This document shows positions 9,701-19,034 of a DNA stretch of 64,000 nucleotides, in pieces. The notes below the pieces were generated by a model. That model did not search any database, was not told where the DNA came from, and was given only the letters and a program-made list of their open reading frames with translations. The stretch is from Alloteropsis semialata (lineage: Eukaryota > Streptophyta > Magnoliopsida > Poales > Poaceae). How positions within the stretch are numbered: position 1 is the first letter of the stretch; the number at the start of each line of letters is the position of its first letter. Location of the stretch: positions 51,056,435 to 51,120,434 of the forward strand of contig CM014272.1 of NCBI GenBank assembly GCA_004135705.1, in the 5' to 3' direction. Made by a program: the position numbers and the translations under genes.

Positions 9701-12700
9701 CTCAGCCCTCACGCTCGGGGGCTGGCGCCGGGACGACTACTCGGCGTGCCTCGGACGGCTCGACTCGGCCCTCACGCTCGGGGGCTGGGCGCCGGGACGA
9801 CTACTCGGCGTGCTCAGCCCTCACGCTCGGGGGCTGGCGCCGGGACGACCACTCGGCGTGCTCAGCCCTCACGCTCGGGGGCTGGCGCCGGGACGACCAC
9901 TCGGCGTGCTCAGCCCTCACGCTCGGGGGCTGGCGCCGGGACGACCACTCGGCGTGCTCAGCCCTCACGCTCGGGGGCTGGCGCCGGGACGACTACTCGG
10001 CGTGCCTCGGACGGCTCGACTCGGCCCTCACGCTCGGGGGCTGGGCGCCGGGGCGACTACTCGGCGTGCCTCGGACGGCTCGACTCGGCCCTCACGCTCG
10101 GGGGCTGGCGCCGGGACGACCACTCGGCGTGCTCGGCCCTCACGCTCGGGGGCTGGCGCCGGGACGACCACTCGGCGTGCTCGGCCCTCACGCTCGGGGG
10201 CTGGGCGCCGAAATTAACGTCGGATGATTTAGCCAGATGCTCCTTGACTAACCCTTGGACCGATTCCTACGGAATCGCTTCAAGGCTCGGGGGCTACGGC
10301 CAACGGACGCACCTCGCGGCGCATCCGTTGATTGTCTGACGACCTCAAAAGAAGGCTACTAACCCTTGGACCGATTCCTTCGGAATCGCTTCAAGGCTCG
10401 GGGGCTACGGCCAACGGACGCACCTCGCGGCGCATCCGTTGGGAAACGGCTCTTTTCTCTCCAGTATCACGCGGTTTCGTTTCCAACTGCAGCAGGCTCG
10501 ACGCTCATCAGGCAGCACGACCTCGCCGACTTGTCTCTCAACCACGTACTACTCGGGGGCTTGTCGGGGGTAGACCCCCAGGGGTGCCCAGCAGGCGGAT
10601 TGGCCCAACCAGCAAGGGGCGGCCCAATCCGAGTGCAACTGGGTCGGTTTGTCAGACTGGGTGGCCCACCAGTCGGGCGAACCGGATGGGCGCGACGGCG
10701 CGCGCGGCAAGGAAGAAGACGGCGTATCCCGCAAGAAGCTCGGAGATCAAGATAAACTAGCCGGAATTATAGGGAAAGATATCTGTAATCGTTATAGGAT
10801 CGAATCCTTGTATTTCGGGTAGGTTACGATCTCTAGCCGACTTGTAACTCAAGGCAGCCGGACTATATAAGGCGCCTTGAGACCCCCCTCCAGAACAACG
10901 ACAACAATATCTACGAAACCTAGGACAGAACCCAACTACGGAGATCCTTCAGGAACTTCATACACAGCAATACAATCACCCCCAACACAGGACGTAGGGT
11001 ATTACGTCATCTCGACGGCCCGAACCTGTTCAATCCTTGCGTCTTGTGTTACCATCGTCTTGTGATCCTCGATCTGTCCCTCATCAAATCAACCACGTAG
11101 GCTACCCTGTGTGGACTGCCGGGTCCAAACATCCGACATTCACGCTGAACCCCGCTGATCTCAAACTGGTGTCAAATTTTCTGTGCCATTGTTTAGGTGC
11201 TTGCTTTAGGTCATATAATGATTTTATTAATCTGCACACTTTATTCTCCTCCCCAGGAATTACAAAACCATCTGGCTGCTCCATGTATATTTCTTCCTCC
11301 AACTCTCCATAAAGGAACGCTATTTTCACATCCATTTGATGGACATGTAAACCATAGGACGCAGCCAGCGCAAGGAGAACTCTTATGGTAGTAATTCAGG
11401 CAATAGGGGAGTAAGTGTCAAAGAAATCTTCTCCCTCTTTTTGGGTATAACTCTTGGCCACAAGTCTTGCCTTGTACTTCTCAATTGTACCATTAGGCCT
11501 CAGCTTCTTTTTGAAGATCCACTTGCATCCAACTGGTTTACACCCACTTGGACATTCAGTGATCTCCCACGTCCCGTTGGACGTGATGGAATCCATCTCA
11601 CTACGGACTGCCTCTTTCCAATACTCTGCATCAGAAGATGCATATGCCTCTGGAAGTGTTTTTGGCACATCATCCACAAGACAGACAATAAAGTCATCAC
11701 CAAAAGATTTTGCTATCTTTTGTCTCTTACTTCTTCATGGATTCTCAATGATTGTATCATCATCTTCGCCGGATGTAGTCGGTTTACTATTTGGTTAAGG
11801 TGGAGTAAATGGTTCAAGTGGAGTATAAACCTGATTTTTATCATCACCTATTGTTCTCATAGGATAAACATCCTCAAAGAAAGAATCATCTCGTGACTCC
11901 ATGATTGTATTCATGCTCACATCAGGTGAGTGAATCTGATTTTACTACCAAGAATCTATAAGCCATATTATTCTCTGCATAACCCAAAAATACACAATCA
12001 AGTGTTTTGGGTCCAACTTTCTCTTTTTCGGCGCTGGTATGTTGACATTCGCCAAACAACCCCACAAGCACAGACAATTGACATTAGTCTTTTGTCCCTT
12101 CCATCCCTCATAGGGAGTGACATCTTTGTTTTTGTCACAATTCCATTTAGGACAAAATTCACTATCAAAATAGATTCCCCTCACCATTCATAGGACATAC
12201 CAGCACTCTATAACATGACATTTGTTACGGTCCTTAAGTGATGACATCTGACCATCATTTACCTCGGGAAATAAATAAAGACACAACATATCTTAGGCAT
12301 TTAATTTCAAATAACATGGTTTCACATGTATCTAGAATATATTTGATTGCAGGGGCTTAATAGCAAAAGATAAAGGGAATTGGGCCCAGACCCAAGTCAC
12401 CCGACCTCCTATGTCGGCCGACCTGGCCTAATTCCCAATGGAACCCATGTTTCTCTCATGAAAAGAAGCACATTTGGGGATCATCACAGTCACTGGTTGG
12501 ATGACAGTGTTGGTCAAGGGATGATATGAAGCTACATTGAAGGGCACCAGGAACCACAGGTACCCAAATCAAGCCAACCCACCCAGAACCAACCTCAGGA
12601 CCCACTTGCAAGTCACCTAGAGAAGAGTGGGCCCAAGAGGCGACAGGACCAGGTCGCCCGACCCCCCTCCCCCAGCAAGCCCAACTCGGCCCAGCTTTGA

Positions 12701-15700
12701 CGAGGTGCAACTTACCGACTCCAGGAACACATCCATGCCATGCACGAGTGAAGGCGGTGCATCCCACCGCCAAACTGTCTCAACCACCTTGAGCTGCTTC
12801 TCCACCGCCTATGCAACCTATAAATGGGTAATTCCAGCTTTTTCATTGACATACACTAGAAGAAGAGCTCTCTCTTGCGACAAGCTTAGTCTTAGTCTAC
12901 AAGTAGTCTTTAGGAGTTGATCTTCTGAAGGGCTTCCACAGAAGTCTTGATAAGCTCTAGAGTTCAGCTTTATAATTCTTTCCTTATTTGTAAGACTCTG
13001 ATCATTAATTCTTCTTACTTATGTTGTATGCCTAAGTTATGCCTTACTTACTTGGCATATATGACTTATGTCTTACATCTTGGATCAGCTGACGCATATT
13101 ATGACATTGGCTCAATGTACCTTATGGTTCTTTATTTATTATCGGAATGAATAGAGTTATATTCCTTTATGCAAGCATGATGTTTGATATAAGGAATATC
13201 ATTGTGGGTATCCCTACCCCATGGATTAGTAGAGGTAGGCAGCAGGTGGTGACATCCCTGTCCGTCTATTATAATCCTCCATATTCGGGAGCGGATATTA
13301 GGCCTTTATGATAAGACATCATGTATAGACCCTTGATGAGGGAAATACATGATACCTCGATATGTCCTCTGATGTGTCCCACTTTGCTAAGCTTGTATCG
13401 TATAGGTGGTACAATCCAAGTTCCATTTGTATGAAGTATATAGAATCCCTTGATCTCTTCTAGTGATTTTTTTCTAGTTAAGTATAACTATCTTGTGAGC
13501 TATGAACTCCTGTGTGTCACACTACCTTTATTCCTATATATGATTACCCCTGTTAGACTCTGGTATTCGATACAGTTGTAACTAAATACATTGGACAACA
13601 ACTCTCTTTAACAACATGCTTTCCCTGAGGATAAAGAAATACGATACTCTGGAATACTCCCAGGTCAAATGCTACAACTTACTTCGGTACGCTTGCAGAA
13701 TAATGTAAATGTTAAGAAATACCAACAAGCATTTCTAGCGCCGTTGCTGGGGAAAGCAATGGCTAAAGAGTTTTGTTTATCCACATATTTAATGTAGCAT
13801 GATTAATTACCACTGCTCTAGCAGGTTTACCCTTTTTCCTCTATTTCTCTATGTGAAACAGGGTAGTGTATGACTGGTTTCCAATTGCCGTCCAACTTCA
13901 TCGACAATCCAGAAGCCATTGGAAGGAGAGTACAATCTCGTGTCGTAATTTCCCAAATATTCCTCTCAGAATCCACACCAGTCAATACCGCACCACCAAC
14001 CTCGAGCAACATGGCCGAAAGTACGATCCGGGGCTACTCCGCTCCTTCCGCTATCCAGATCCCAATTGGCCTGAAATGAACTTGGGGGATGGCATGTTCG
14101 AGCTCAAGGCCCCGCCCATCAACATGGTGCAGGCCAATCCCTTCTGTGGGAAGGCCAACGAGGACGCAAGTGCTCATCTGCAGCACTTCCTAGATGTTTG
14201 CAGTACCATTACCATAAGGGGAGTCGACCAGGAAGCTATCAGACTCCGCCTGTTCCCGTCCTCACTACTCGGGAGGGCCAAATAGTGGTTTTATGCAAAC
14301 CGAGAGGCTGTGAACACATGGACCAAATGCTCCAATGCGTTCCTCGCAAAGTTCTTCCCCGTGGGAAAGACCAATGCCCTCAAGGGGATGAGTTCAAGCT
14401 TCCAACAAGAATGGGGGGAAACGGTCTCCGAAGCGTGGGATCATTTCTAGGACTACATTCTTGCATGACCTCACCACGGAATGCAGGAATGGCTGCTACT
14501 TCAAAACTTATACTAGAGGCTCACGCAAGCCACCCGTGAACACATGGATGCTGCCACTGGGCAGGGGCGGAGCCAGGGTGTATTCCGGGTATTCCCAGGA
14601 ATACCCAACTTATTTTGCAAACATACAAGTATATATATAAACATATACATATATATAGTTTACGTTGGTTCAAATTCTTTTGTTTCTGAGTTTATGAACA
14701 AATTATCTAGCCCATCACCTATGTCTTAGTATCTCTTCATCTCTCAAGTCTGGCACATCGTGTTTTGTTAGCCTCTGTCTCTTTTATTTCTCAAATCAAA
14801 AGCTAATGCTAGGCTAGTAGACGTCATGTCACCATAGCAGCAGCCAAGCGGATTAAATGAGATAATATACCAGCGAAGGAGCAAGCTAGGTGCAAATTTT
14901 CGACCCAAGCACCACGGTTGATTTGTAGGAGGAGCATAACATGCAACATTCTATGTTTAATCTTTCCCAAATTCCAAGTTCAAATTTGTAGCATAATTGA
15001 ATATTTTTCTCTAAATTAATGGTCACGTCTATAATGTGAACTGTTTAAGTATTTACACTCAAATTTACTATGTTCACATTTTTTATGTTGGGAATACCCA
15101 ACTTCAAAATCCTGGCTCCACCACTGCCACTGGGGGAGCTTTCCTCTCATTCAATGTAGCGGCTGCAAAGCTGCTGATCGAGAAGATGGTCTCCAACCAA
15201 GGTTGGAATGATGACCGGCTCCAACCCCATTAACAGTGGGGCATGCACACAGTGAAGGACGTGGATATGCTAGCCGCCAAGATGGATCTACTGATGAAAC
15301 AATTGGATGAACTTGCTAAGGATAAGATGGAAATGAGTGAGGTGATCCTGGATTCTCACACGACTTGCGAGGTCTGTGGGGAAATAGGACATTCAGGGAA
15401 TGACTGCCCCGAGACCCAAGAAAAGGCACAGTTCATCAACAACCCAATGGGTATCGCCCACAAGGAAACTAGAACTAGAATCAGCAACGCCCATTCTACT
15501 AGGGAGGTAATAGTAATGGTAATTCCTTTTCTAATCAACCTTCTTTAAGAGAGTTGGTTCTTGGACAAGCCAAGTTCAATGAATCCTTTTCTAAGAGGCT
15601 AGCCTCCAACGATAAAATGTTGCAAGGCATAAACTCTAAAATTGAAAGCTTTTCGTCTACTTTTCAAAATCGGTTGAGTTTTAACAAAATGTTAGAAACA

Positions 15701-18700
15701 CAATTGGCTCTAGTTGTTGCTGTACCTTCTGGTGATAAGTAAAGAATCCCAGGGCAACTGGATTGTCCTTATGAAAAAGTAAAAGTAATGTCCACGAGAA
15801 GCGGTAAGGCTACATGGGATCCAGTGCCCATTAACACCGCTTCTCTTCTCCTCGGTGCATGCCAAGAAGAAGAGTCAGCGAGATCCGGCAACTCAGCACC
15901 ATAGCACACTTCTCCCGTAACTAGAGAGAGAGTTTAGAAAGAGATCATGGGGAATTTCACGTTTCCTTGACCTGGACGTCTCCAGGTCCTCCTATAGAGA
16001 AAACCACAGCCCACTGCTGATCGTTTCATCTATAATGACACTCCATTAATTGGCAGTAGTAACTGCCTATTTAATTTGGGATTAAGGCATTGATTGCGTA
16101 CTTATCCTCTCCAATGACCGTTGTCAAAAAGTTAATATGCAAATGGCAAAAGTTTTACACAAACTTGGCTTGGTTGCTCGCTGCGTCCCAAGTCACAAGT
16201 CATGCGTTCGTTTACGTGAAAAGAACGTGAATACGCGCGTGTGTAACCCAAGCCCCATTCTCTCATAGTGTTCAGACTAGTGAGAGAGCTCTCGTATTTA
16301 AGTTGCCTTGCACCAACTCAAACTAGCAGTATGGGACAATTCTATATCATGCACTCTTGCTTTGGGATTTCATAAATGGGCCTCTCCATGGGCCTATTTT
16401 CCAGCATGAGCACTACTAGAAAAATGAACTTCAATCCCCTACATTGGTACCTGATTTAAAAATCCGGTAGCAATTTTAGTCATTGGTACCGGGTCAAAGA
16501 GGACCCTTTAGTACTGGGTGGTGTTACGACCTAATACTAATGCCTCTCGACCCTTTGGTACTGGTTTGTAACACGACCCTATACTAAAAGTCACCCTTTA
16601 GTACTGGGTCATGTTACAAACCGGTACCAAAGGGTCCTCTACTTAATTCAAAAGAAAAGCATCTGGAACTTTGTTAGTTGTGGTGTGCAGTGAGATGGTA
16701 AGGAAGCAACATGCGAAGAAGAGGTCATGGGTTCGGACCCTGCGCGCCACACACACGTATTTTCATGTAAAAAATCGTGTGACTTGTGACATGTGTGGAA
16801 GCCTCTCCAGAATTTAAAATATTTTTTTGACTCGATTACCTTTGGTACCAGGTCGTGTTATGACCCGGTACCAAAGATCCCTTTGGTACCGGGTGAAAGG
16901 GCCGAGATTATTAGTCTCGGTTTCCCAGTACCAGTTCCAAAACCGGTACCTATGGCTCTTATCAACCGGTACCCCATGAATTGTTCTGTAGTAGTGGAAC
17001 TGAGTGTCAAATCTGAAAAAGAAAAGATGATGGCAACATGAACAAGTTTGCTGTTTACCTTTGACGTCACCATTGCCGTATACATGAACTTTCTCTTTGG
17101 GTGGCAAAAGGGTGCCCAATTGACAGAGGTTAGGACAAAAGTAAGCAGCAAAGCAATTAGCAGAAATATAGGTGTGGGGAATGTTGGCCTCTTCTATTTC
17201 TTTTCTTATCTCCATCTTGTCATCAAATGTAACCCTTCCTGGTTCAAGAGCGTGCCCCATCTTCGATGGGTCGATGCCGAATTCTGATGGTATGAAACGC
17301 TGCATTCATAATTATGTATGTCTGTTATGATTCCACCACTTCATCGTTTGTTGTATTATATATTGAACTGGTAGCATTAGAGGGGAGCTTTATATATATA
17401 TATATATATACTTATACTAGAAGATATAATCAAGCAAAAATGCATTTATTGTTTTGTTTGTCAGTTTTCCCAACACAAAATGCCACAGCAATGTAGTTGA
17501 CACAACTTGTTTTTGTGCTCATATGTAAAGTCGTCAATAATTTTTGAACGAGAAAATCGAAACCATTTTTCCACCTAAGGAGAAGTATCTTCTATATTTA
17601 TTTCTATAATAATATACATTCCCCCAAGTACATCCTTGCCTACACACACACTACGTACATTAGTTTCATGGTTATTTTACGGTTTGCTTAATAATTATTC
17701 ATATGGGTATGATATTTCTCTGAACATATTAAATTAGTTTAATTACATATGGTATAGTTAGCAAAGACGCAACTAGAGTGGGGAAAAGGTTATAGCGACA
17801 ACATCAACTGGAATGGAAGGAAGTCAATACCCAAGTGATATTTTGGGTTCTTTCTATGATTTCTCCTTGTTCTAATAAAAAAAATACAGAAGAAGATGGA
17901 TATAGGTTCAAATGTGACTTGCACCGAAAAATTGCAGTAGTCTCAAGCGCGTCAAATACTACTCCCTTTTATACCAAAGATAAATTTTTGTCCATGAGCA
18001 AAAGGAAATGGTCTTTCTGACATTCAGACCACCATCTATACACTTTATATTAGTATTTGAAATACAAAGAGTCGTCATATTAAAAAAATACTTTTCGTGA
18101 GAGCGTGGTAAGATCAATCTTGTATTGTCAACCTATATGATTTTTTAAATCATTGAAGATCAAACTAAAACATTGACTTATGAGAAGTAGCTGCTGCTGG
18201 GTGGATATCGATGTTAAGCGGAAAACTAATACACGCAAAAAAAGAGCTGGGTTCATGTAAAAATCATATTTAGAACCAACGCGAAACTCATGCGTGACTA
18301 CTTTTAGATATCTCACAGAAACGGGTTAATTTCTCCACAGATCAGAAAAAGGTGTCTGCAGAACTCAATTATTAACAAAAAAAGGAAAACTTCTAAACAG
18401 GCCACAAGTACGAACATACTGCTTATTAAAAGGCTTATTTTTAGAAAATGGATAAAGTTCCATTAAAAGGCTTATAATTTTATAAACTGACCTTAACGTT
18501 CCCAGCCTCCTTGATAGCCTCGACGAGCTTGTGCTGCAAGTGTAGGTTGTGGCTCCGCGTGTGCGCCCCGGACATGGCCGAGATCACGACGTCGGCCTGC
18601 GCAACGGCGGCGACGAGCCCCGCGTGGTCATTCAGCGACGCCTCCACGAGGCGCGCGCCCTGGGCCTTGAAGGACAGCAGCATCTGGAGCTTGTCGATGT

Positions 18701-18821
18701 CGAGGCCGATCTCCGGGCGCATCAGGACAAGCGTGGGGTGTCCCTGCGCCAGGCTCGCCCGCACGATCCGGCGGCCGATGTAGCCCGTGCCGCCCACGAC
18801 GAGGACCCGGCTCTTCTCCAT
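3572..18821 (-). CDS. IRL: Isoflavone reductase-like NAD(P)H-dependent reductase (4 exons, one giant intron)
   Basis: Exons are 18821-18492, 17299-17059, 4304-4101 and 3735-3572; the reading frame is 312 codons plus stop, the usual length for this family. The family (PCBER/PLR/IFR, NmrA-like Rossmann fold) comprises cytosolic NADPH-dependent reductases of phenylpropanoid compounds; the substrate here cannot be told. Seen: GGTGYIG dinucleotide motif near residues 10-16; RFIPSEFG at 111-118; FDDKM with the lysine at residue 138, the catalytic lysine position in the family; FYEGCLTNFEIGEDGAEA and YPDVQYTRMDEY near the C terminus. All junctions are GT/AG and phases match (0, 1, 1). No stop or frameshift is visible. 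Intron 2 (17058-4305) is 12,754 bp and full of retrotransposons; a chromovirus begins 214 bp before the ATG. The gene looks coding-competent; expression is unknown. Confidence 0.9.
4101..4304 (-). CDS. IRL: IRL exon 3 (phase 1 to phase 1)
   Basis: The acceptor is TGCAG|TGATAT and the donor GAAAG|GTAACT. With the G left over from exon 2 it continues ...DVK-VIFMDEDDVATYTIKSI..., then SLNKTIYLRPQENILTQND and SADEFLASMK. The exact phase match across 12.75 kb is the main evidence that the two halves form one gene. Confidence 0.9.
4673..5539 (-). repeat. Copia 3' LTR, full length (867 bp)
   Basis: On the plus strand it runs TGTTGAAAAGATGCG ... CTATTTTCCAGCA. The right end abuts the polypurine tract and the left end abuts the TGAAC duplication. 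From 5017 on it aligns clearly to 15836-16406. Confidence 0.8.
6140..7110 (-). pseudogene. Copia pol remnant: RT C-terminal half and RNase H
   Basis: RT is read in broken frames: LYVDAILIFGTS (the family active site YVDD is changed to YVDA), then DMKDLGPTDVVLNIKLIKSE and SPTPYD. RNase H follows with YPHVLEGYSESNWISDADD, AEAALETATTEAEWLRE and CDNQSMLAQVMNTKDNSKSN, then ALSYV*TENNLANPFTRG after a frame change. The lost catalytic aspartate, stops and frameshifts make it non-functional. It is separated from the N-terminal half (11144-11680) by the 4-kb insertion at 7117-11138. Confidence 0.85.
7117..7692 (+). repeat. 5' LTR of the 4.0-kb element
   Basis: 576 bp, TGTCGGGGGTAGACCCCCAG to CATCCGACA. 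TATA-like ACTATATAAGG is at about 7417-7427. I count only three differences from the 3' LTR (one indel and two substitutions). Confidence 0.92.
7693..7712 (+). other. Primer-binding-site-like sequence
   Basis: GTTGGCGCGCCAGGTAGGGG starts right after the 5' LTR, the position of the tRNA primer site in LTR retrotransposons. The primer tRNA is not identified. Confidence 0.6.
9249..9490 (+). repeat. 52-bp tandem array
   Basis: About 4.5 copies at a 52-bp period (unit starts at 9301, 9353, 9405 and 9457), each with GTGCTTTGCAGCACTCGGGC followed by TGGCGCTACACTCCAC. The GAGTGC...GCACTC arms of each unit form a small hairpin. Confidence 0.85.
9543..10215 (+). repeat. GC-rich tandem array with 48-bp and about 64-bp units
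   Basis: About a dozen copies of GCCCTCACGCTCGGGGGCTG, each followed by GCGCCGGGACGAC(C/T)ACTCGGCGTGC. Short 48-bp units are interspersed with units extended by CTCGGACGGCTCGACTCG to about 63-64 bp. The array keeps all three forward frames open by chance; the resulting open stretches are not genes. Confidence 0.9.
10230..10450 (+). repeat. Tandem duplication upstream of the 3' LTR
   Basis: Two copies of a block of roughly 117 bp containing ACCCTTGGACCGATTCC, GGCTCGGGGGCTACGGCCAA and CGCGGCGCATCCGTTG. Diverged versions occur at 1450-1770 in the left-edge element. Confidence 0.8.
10562..11138 (+). repeat. 3' LTR of the 4.0-kb element
   Basis: 577 bp, nearly identical to 7117-7692. TATA-like ACTATATAAGG is at about 10862-10872. 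It is followed directly by the TTCAC duplication and then resumed Copia RT sequence. Confidence 0.92.
11144..12270 (-). pseudogene. Copia pol remnant: integrase end and RT N-terminal half
   Basis: In element order the segment shows a degenerate integrase end with SAGMSYEW and TPYEGWKGQKTNVN...WGCLANVNIP, then RT starting WKEAVRSEMDSITSNGTWE, GCKWIFKKKLRPNGTIEKYK, ARLVAKSYTQKEGEDFFDTY, MDVKIAFLYGELEEEIYMEQ and LIKSLYDLKQAPKQWHRKF. Stops and frameshifts are frequent. It stops at the TTCAC target of the 4.0-kb element and resumes at 7111, which orients and orders both halves. Confidence 0.85.
12344..13731 (+). repeat. Probable 5' LTR of the Athila-like fragment
   Basis: The right end ...CAACAAGCA directly precedes the PBS. 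A TATA box (CCTATAAATGG, about 12818-12828) lies in the middle. The left end (TGATTGCAGGGG) is a guess from the TG rule. Confidence 0.55.
13732..13754 (+). other. Primer-binding site (tRNA-Asp-like)
   Basis: TAGCGCCGTTGCTGGGGA closely matches TGGCGCCGTTGCCGGGGA, the PBS commonly seen after Athila-type 5' LTRs. Confidence 0.7.
13866..15830 (+). pseudogene. Athila-type gag, interrupted by an hAT element
   Basis: Recognisable gag segments are NMVQANPFCGKANEDASAHL, QHFLDVCSTITIRGV, RLRLFPSSLLGRAK (then a stop), and in other frames the continuation up to position 14553. After the hAT element it resumes with GAFLSFNVAAAKLLIEKMVS, NQGWNDDR, MHTVKDVDMLAAKMDLLMKQ, and a CCHC-like knuckle CEVCGEIGHSGNDC near 15366-15408. 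Several stops and frame changes make it a pseudogene. Confidence 0.8.
14562..15126. mobile_element. Non-autonomous hAT element (565 bp)
   Basis: Terminal inverted repeats are CAGGGGCGGAGCCAGG and (inverted) CAGTGGTGGAGCCAGG, with 'GGGTATTCCC / GGGAATACCC' just inside. The 8-bp TSD CCACTGGG (14554-14561 and 15127-15134) fits hAT elements. Removing it restores the gag reading. The interior is AT-rich with no transposase. Confidence 0.88.
15836..16406 (-). repeat. Copia 5' LTR, truncated
   Basis: It aligns to 5017-5539 of the other LTR, including the shared GCAGTAGTAACTGCC and GAGAGAGCTCTC stretches, and ends CCAGCA at 16406. About the first 340 bp are lost at the junction with the Athila-like gag fragment, so loss occurred by a deletion that joined two elements. 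Confidence 0.8.
16411..16996. mobile_element. Non-autonomous CACTA-type element in IRL intron 2
   Basis: It starts CACTACTAGAAAAA and ends CTGTAGTAGTG. Sub-terminal repeats of TTTGGTACCGG and its complement occur throughout, as in grass CACTA derivatives. Flanks are GAG and GAA, a 3-bp TSD with one change. It inserted inside the TGAAC duplication created by the Copia element, so it is the later event. Confidence 0.78.
16680..16750 (+). other. tRNA-like / SINE-head-like sequence inside the CACTA element
   Basis: 71 nt begin GTGGTGT and end GCGCCAC, which can pair as a 7-bp acceptor stem allowing two G-T pairs. A D-arm-like GATGGTAAGG and a B-box-like GGTTCGGACCC are present. No CCA and no convincing anticodon arm, so this is not called as a functional tRNA. 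Confidence 0.35.
17059..17299 (-). CDS. IRL: IRL exon 2 (80 codons plus 1 nt)
   Basis: The acceptor is TGCAG|CGTTTC and the donor CAAAG|GTAAAC. It encodes RFIPSEFGIDPSKMG..., the catalytic-lysine segment VTFDDKMEIRKEI and ...VHVYGNGDVK. Its donor opens the 12.75-kb intron. Confidence 0.92.
17388..17412. repeat. (TA)n microsatellite in IRL intron 1
   Basis: About ten TA dinucleotides within intron 1 (18491-17300, 1192 bp). Confidence 0.85.
18492..18821 (-). CDS. IRL: IRL exon 1 (110 codons)
   Basis: It begins MEKSRVLVVGGTGYIG, a standard N terminus for the family, so this ATG is chosen. It ends in ...GNVK at AAG|GTCAGT, phase 0. It is much more GC-rich than exons 2-4, a 5'-high GC gradient typical of grass genes. 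Confidence 0.92.
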
Positions 18822-19034
18822 GGATAGCGAGGAGAGGAGGATGTGAACGAGGGGTGGCGTGAAGTAGCAATTTCTCTGGGATAGGTGTATATGGAGACAT
18901 GAGAGTTGGTGGGATGTCGATCTGTGGATGGATCGTTCCGGACCTGATAGTGATAGGAGTAGGTTAAAGAAAGGGATGGCACTGCTGTACTAATGATAAT
19001 GGTTTCCAACCGAACTCATAATAGTGATATATAT
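18822..19034 (-). promoter_or_regulatory. Remaining 5' UTR / proximal promoter of IRL
   Basis: Only 213 bp separate the ATG from the chromovirus LTR. A weak TATA-like CATATACACC lies about 70 bp upstream of the ATG (near 18885-18894). The rest of the original promoter should now be beyond 32371. Confidence 0.4.

Larger units (their letters stand above)
7117..11138 (+). mobile_element. Complete, young, non-autonomous Gypsy-like LTR element (4.0 kb)
   Basis: LTRs at 7117-7692 and 10562-11138 are flanked by a perfect TSD, TTCAC (7112-7116 and 11139-11143). It interrupts the Copia RT reading. A primer-binding-like sequence, TTGGCGCGCCAGGTAGGGG, follows the 5' LTR. The 2.9-kb interior has no RT, integrase or protease; only a short gag-like start near 7740-7860 with stops, then AT-rich DNA (7900-9130) and GC-rich tandem arrays. 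It must have used proteins from another element. Strand is assigned from the PBS and the TATA box. Confidence 0.9.
12270..15830 (+). mobile_element. Truncated Athila-like Gypsy fragment (LTR, PBS, gag)
   Basis: Plus-strand order is LTR (about 12344-13731), PBS, gag (about 13866-15830), then an abrupt stop at the truncated Copia LTR. No protease, RT, integrase or 3' LTR remains. It replaces the 5' half of the Copia element. The left boundary between 12270 and 12344 is not resolved. Confidence 0.7.
4668..16406 (-). mobile_element. Copia LTR retrotransposon (Angela/RIRE1-like), heavily rearranged, inside IRL intron 2
   Basis: The element runs on the minus strand, the same sense as IRL. Left (3') LTR is 4673-5539; truncated right (5') LTR is about 15836-16406. 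The left TSD is TGAAC (4668-4672). On the right the same TGAAC is read as TGA plus GAAC, interrupted only by the CACTA element at 16411-16996. The polypurine tract is ATTGGTGGGGGAT, directly before the 3' LTR in element sense. RNase H and RT fragments remain, plus the C-terminal end of integrase; gag, protease and most of integrase are missing and replaced by an Athila-like fragment. A younger LTR element (7117-11138) splits RT. Confidence 0.85.

Noticed and set aside
9249..10215. CRISPR-like regular repeat
   Set aside because: Units are contiguous tandem copies without unique spacers, and the genome is a plant's.
9462..10339. Three overlapping forward open frames of 244-272 codons
   Set aside because: They are open in all three frames because the sequence is a GC-rich tandem array with a stop-free unit; the peptides are simple repeats with no domain.
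16680..16750. Functional tRNA gene
   Set aside because: Acceptor stem and B-box resemble a tRNA, but no convincing anticodon arm, and it is embedded in a transposable element.
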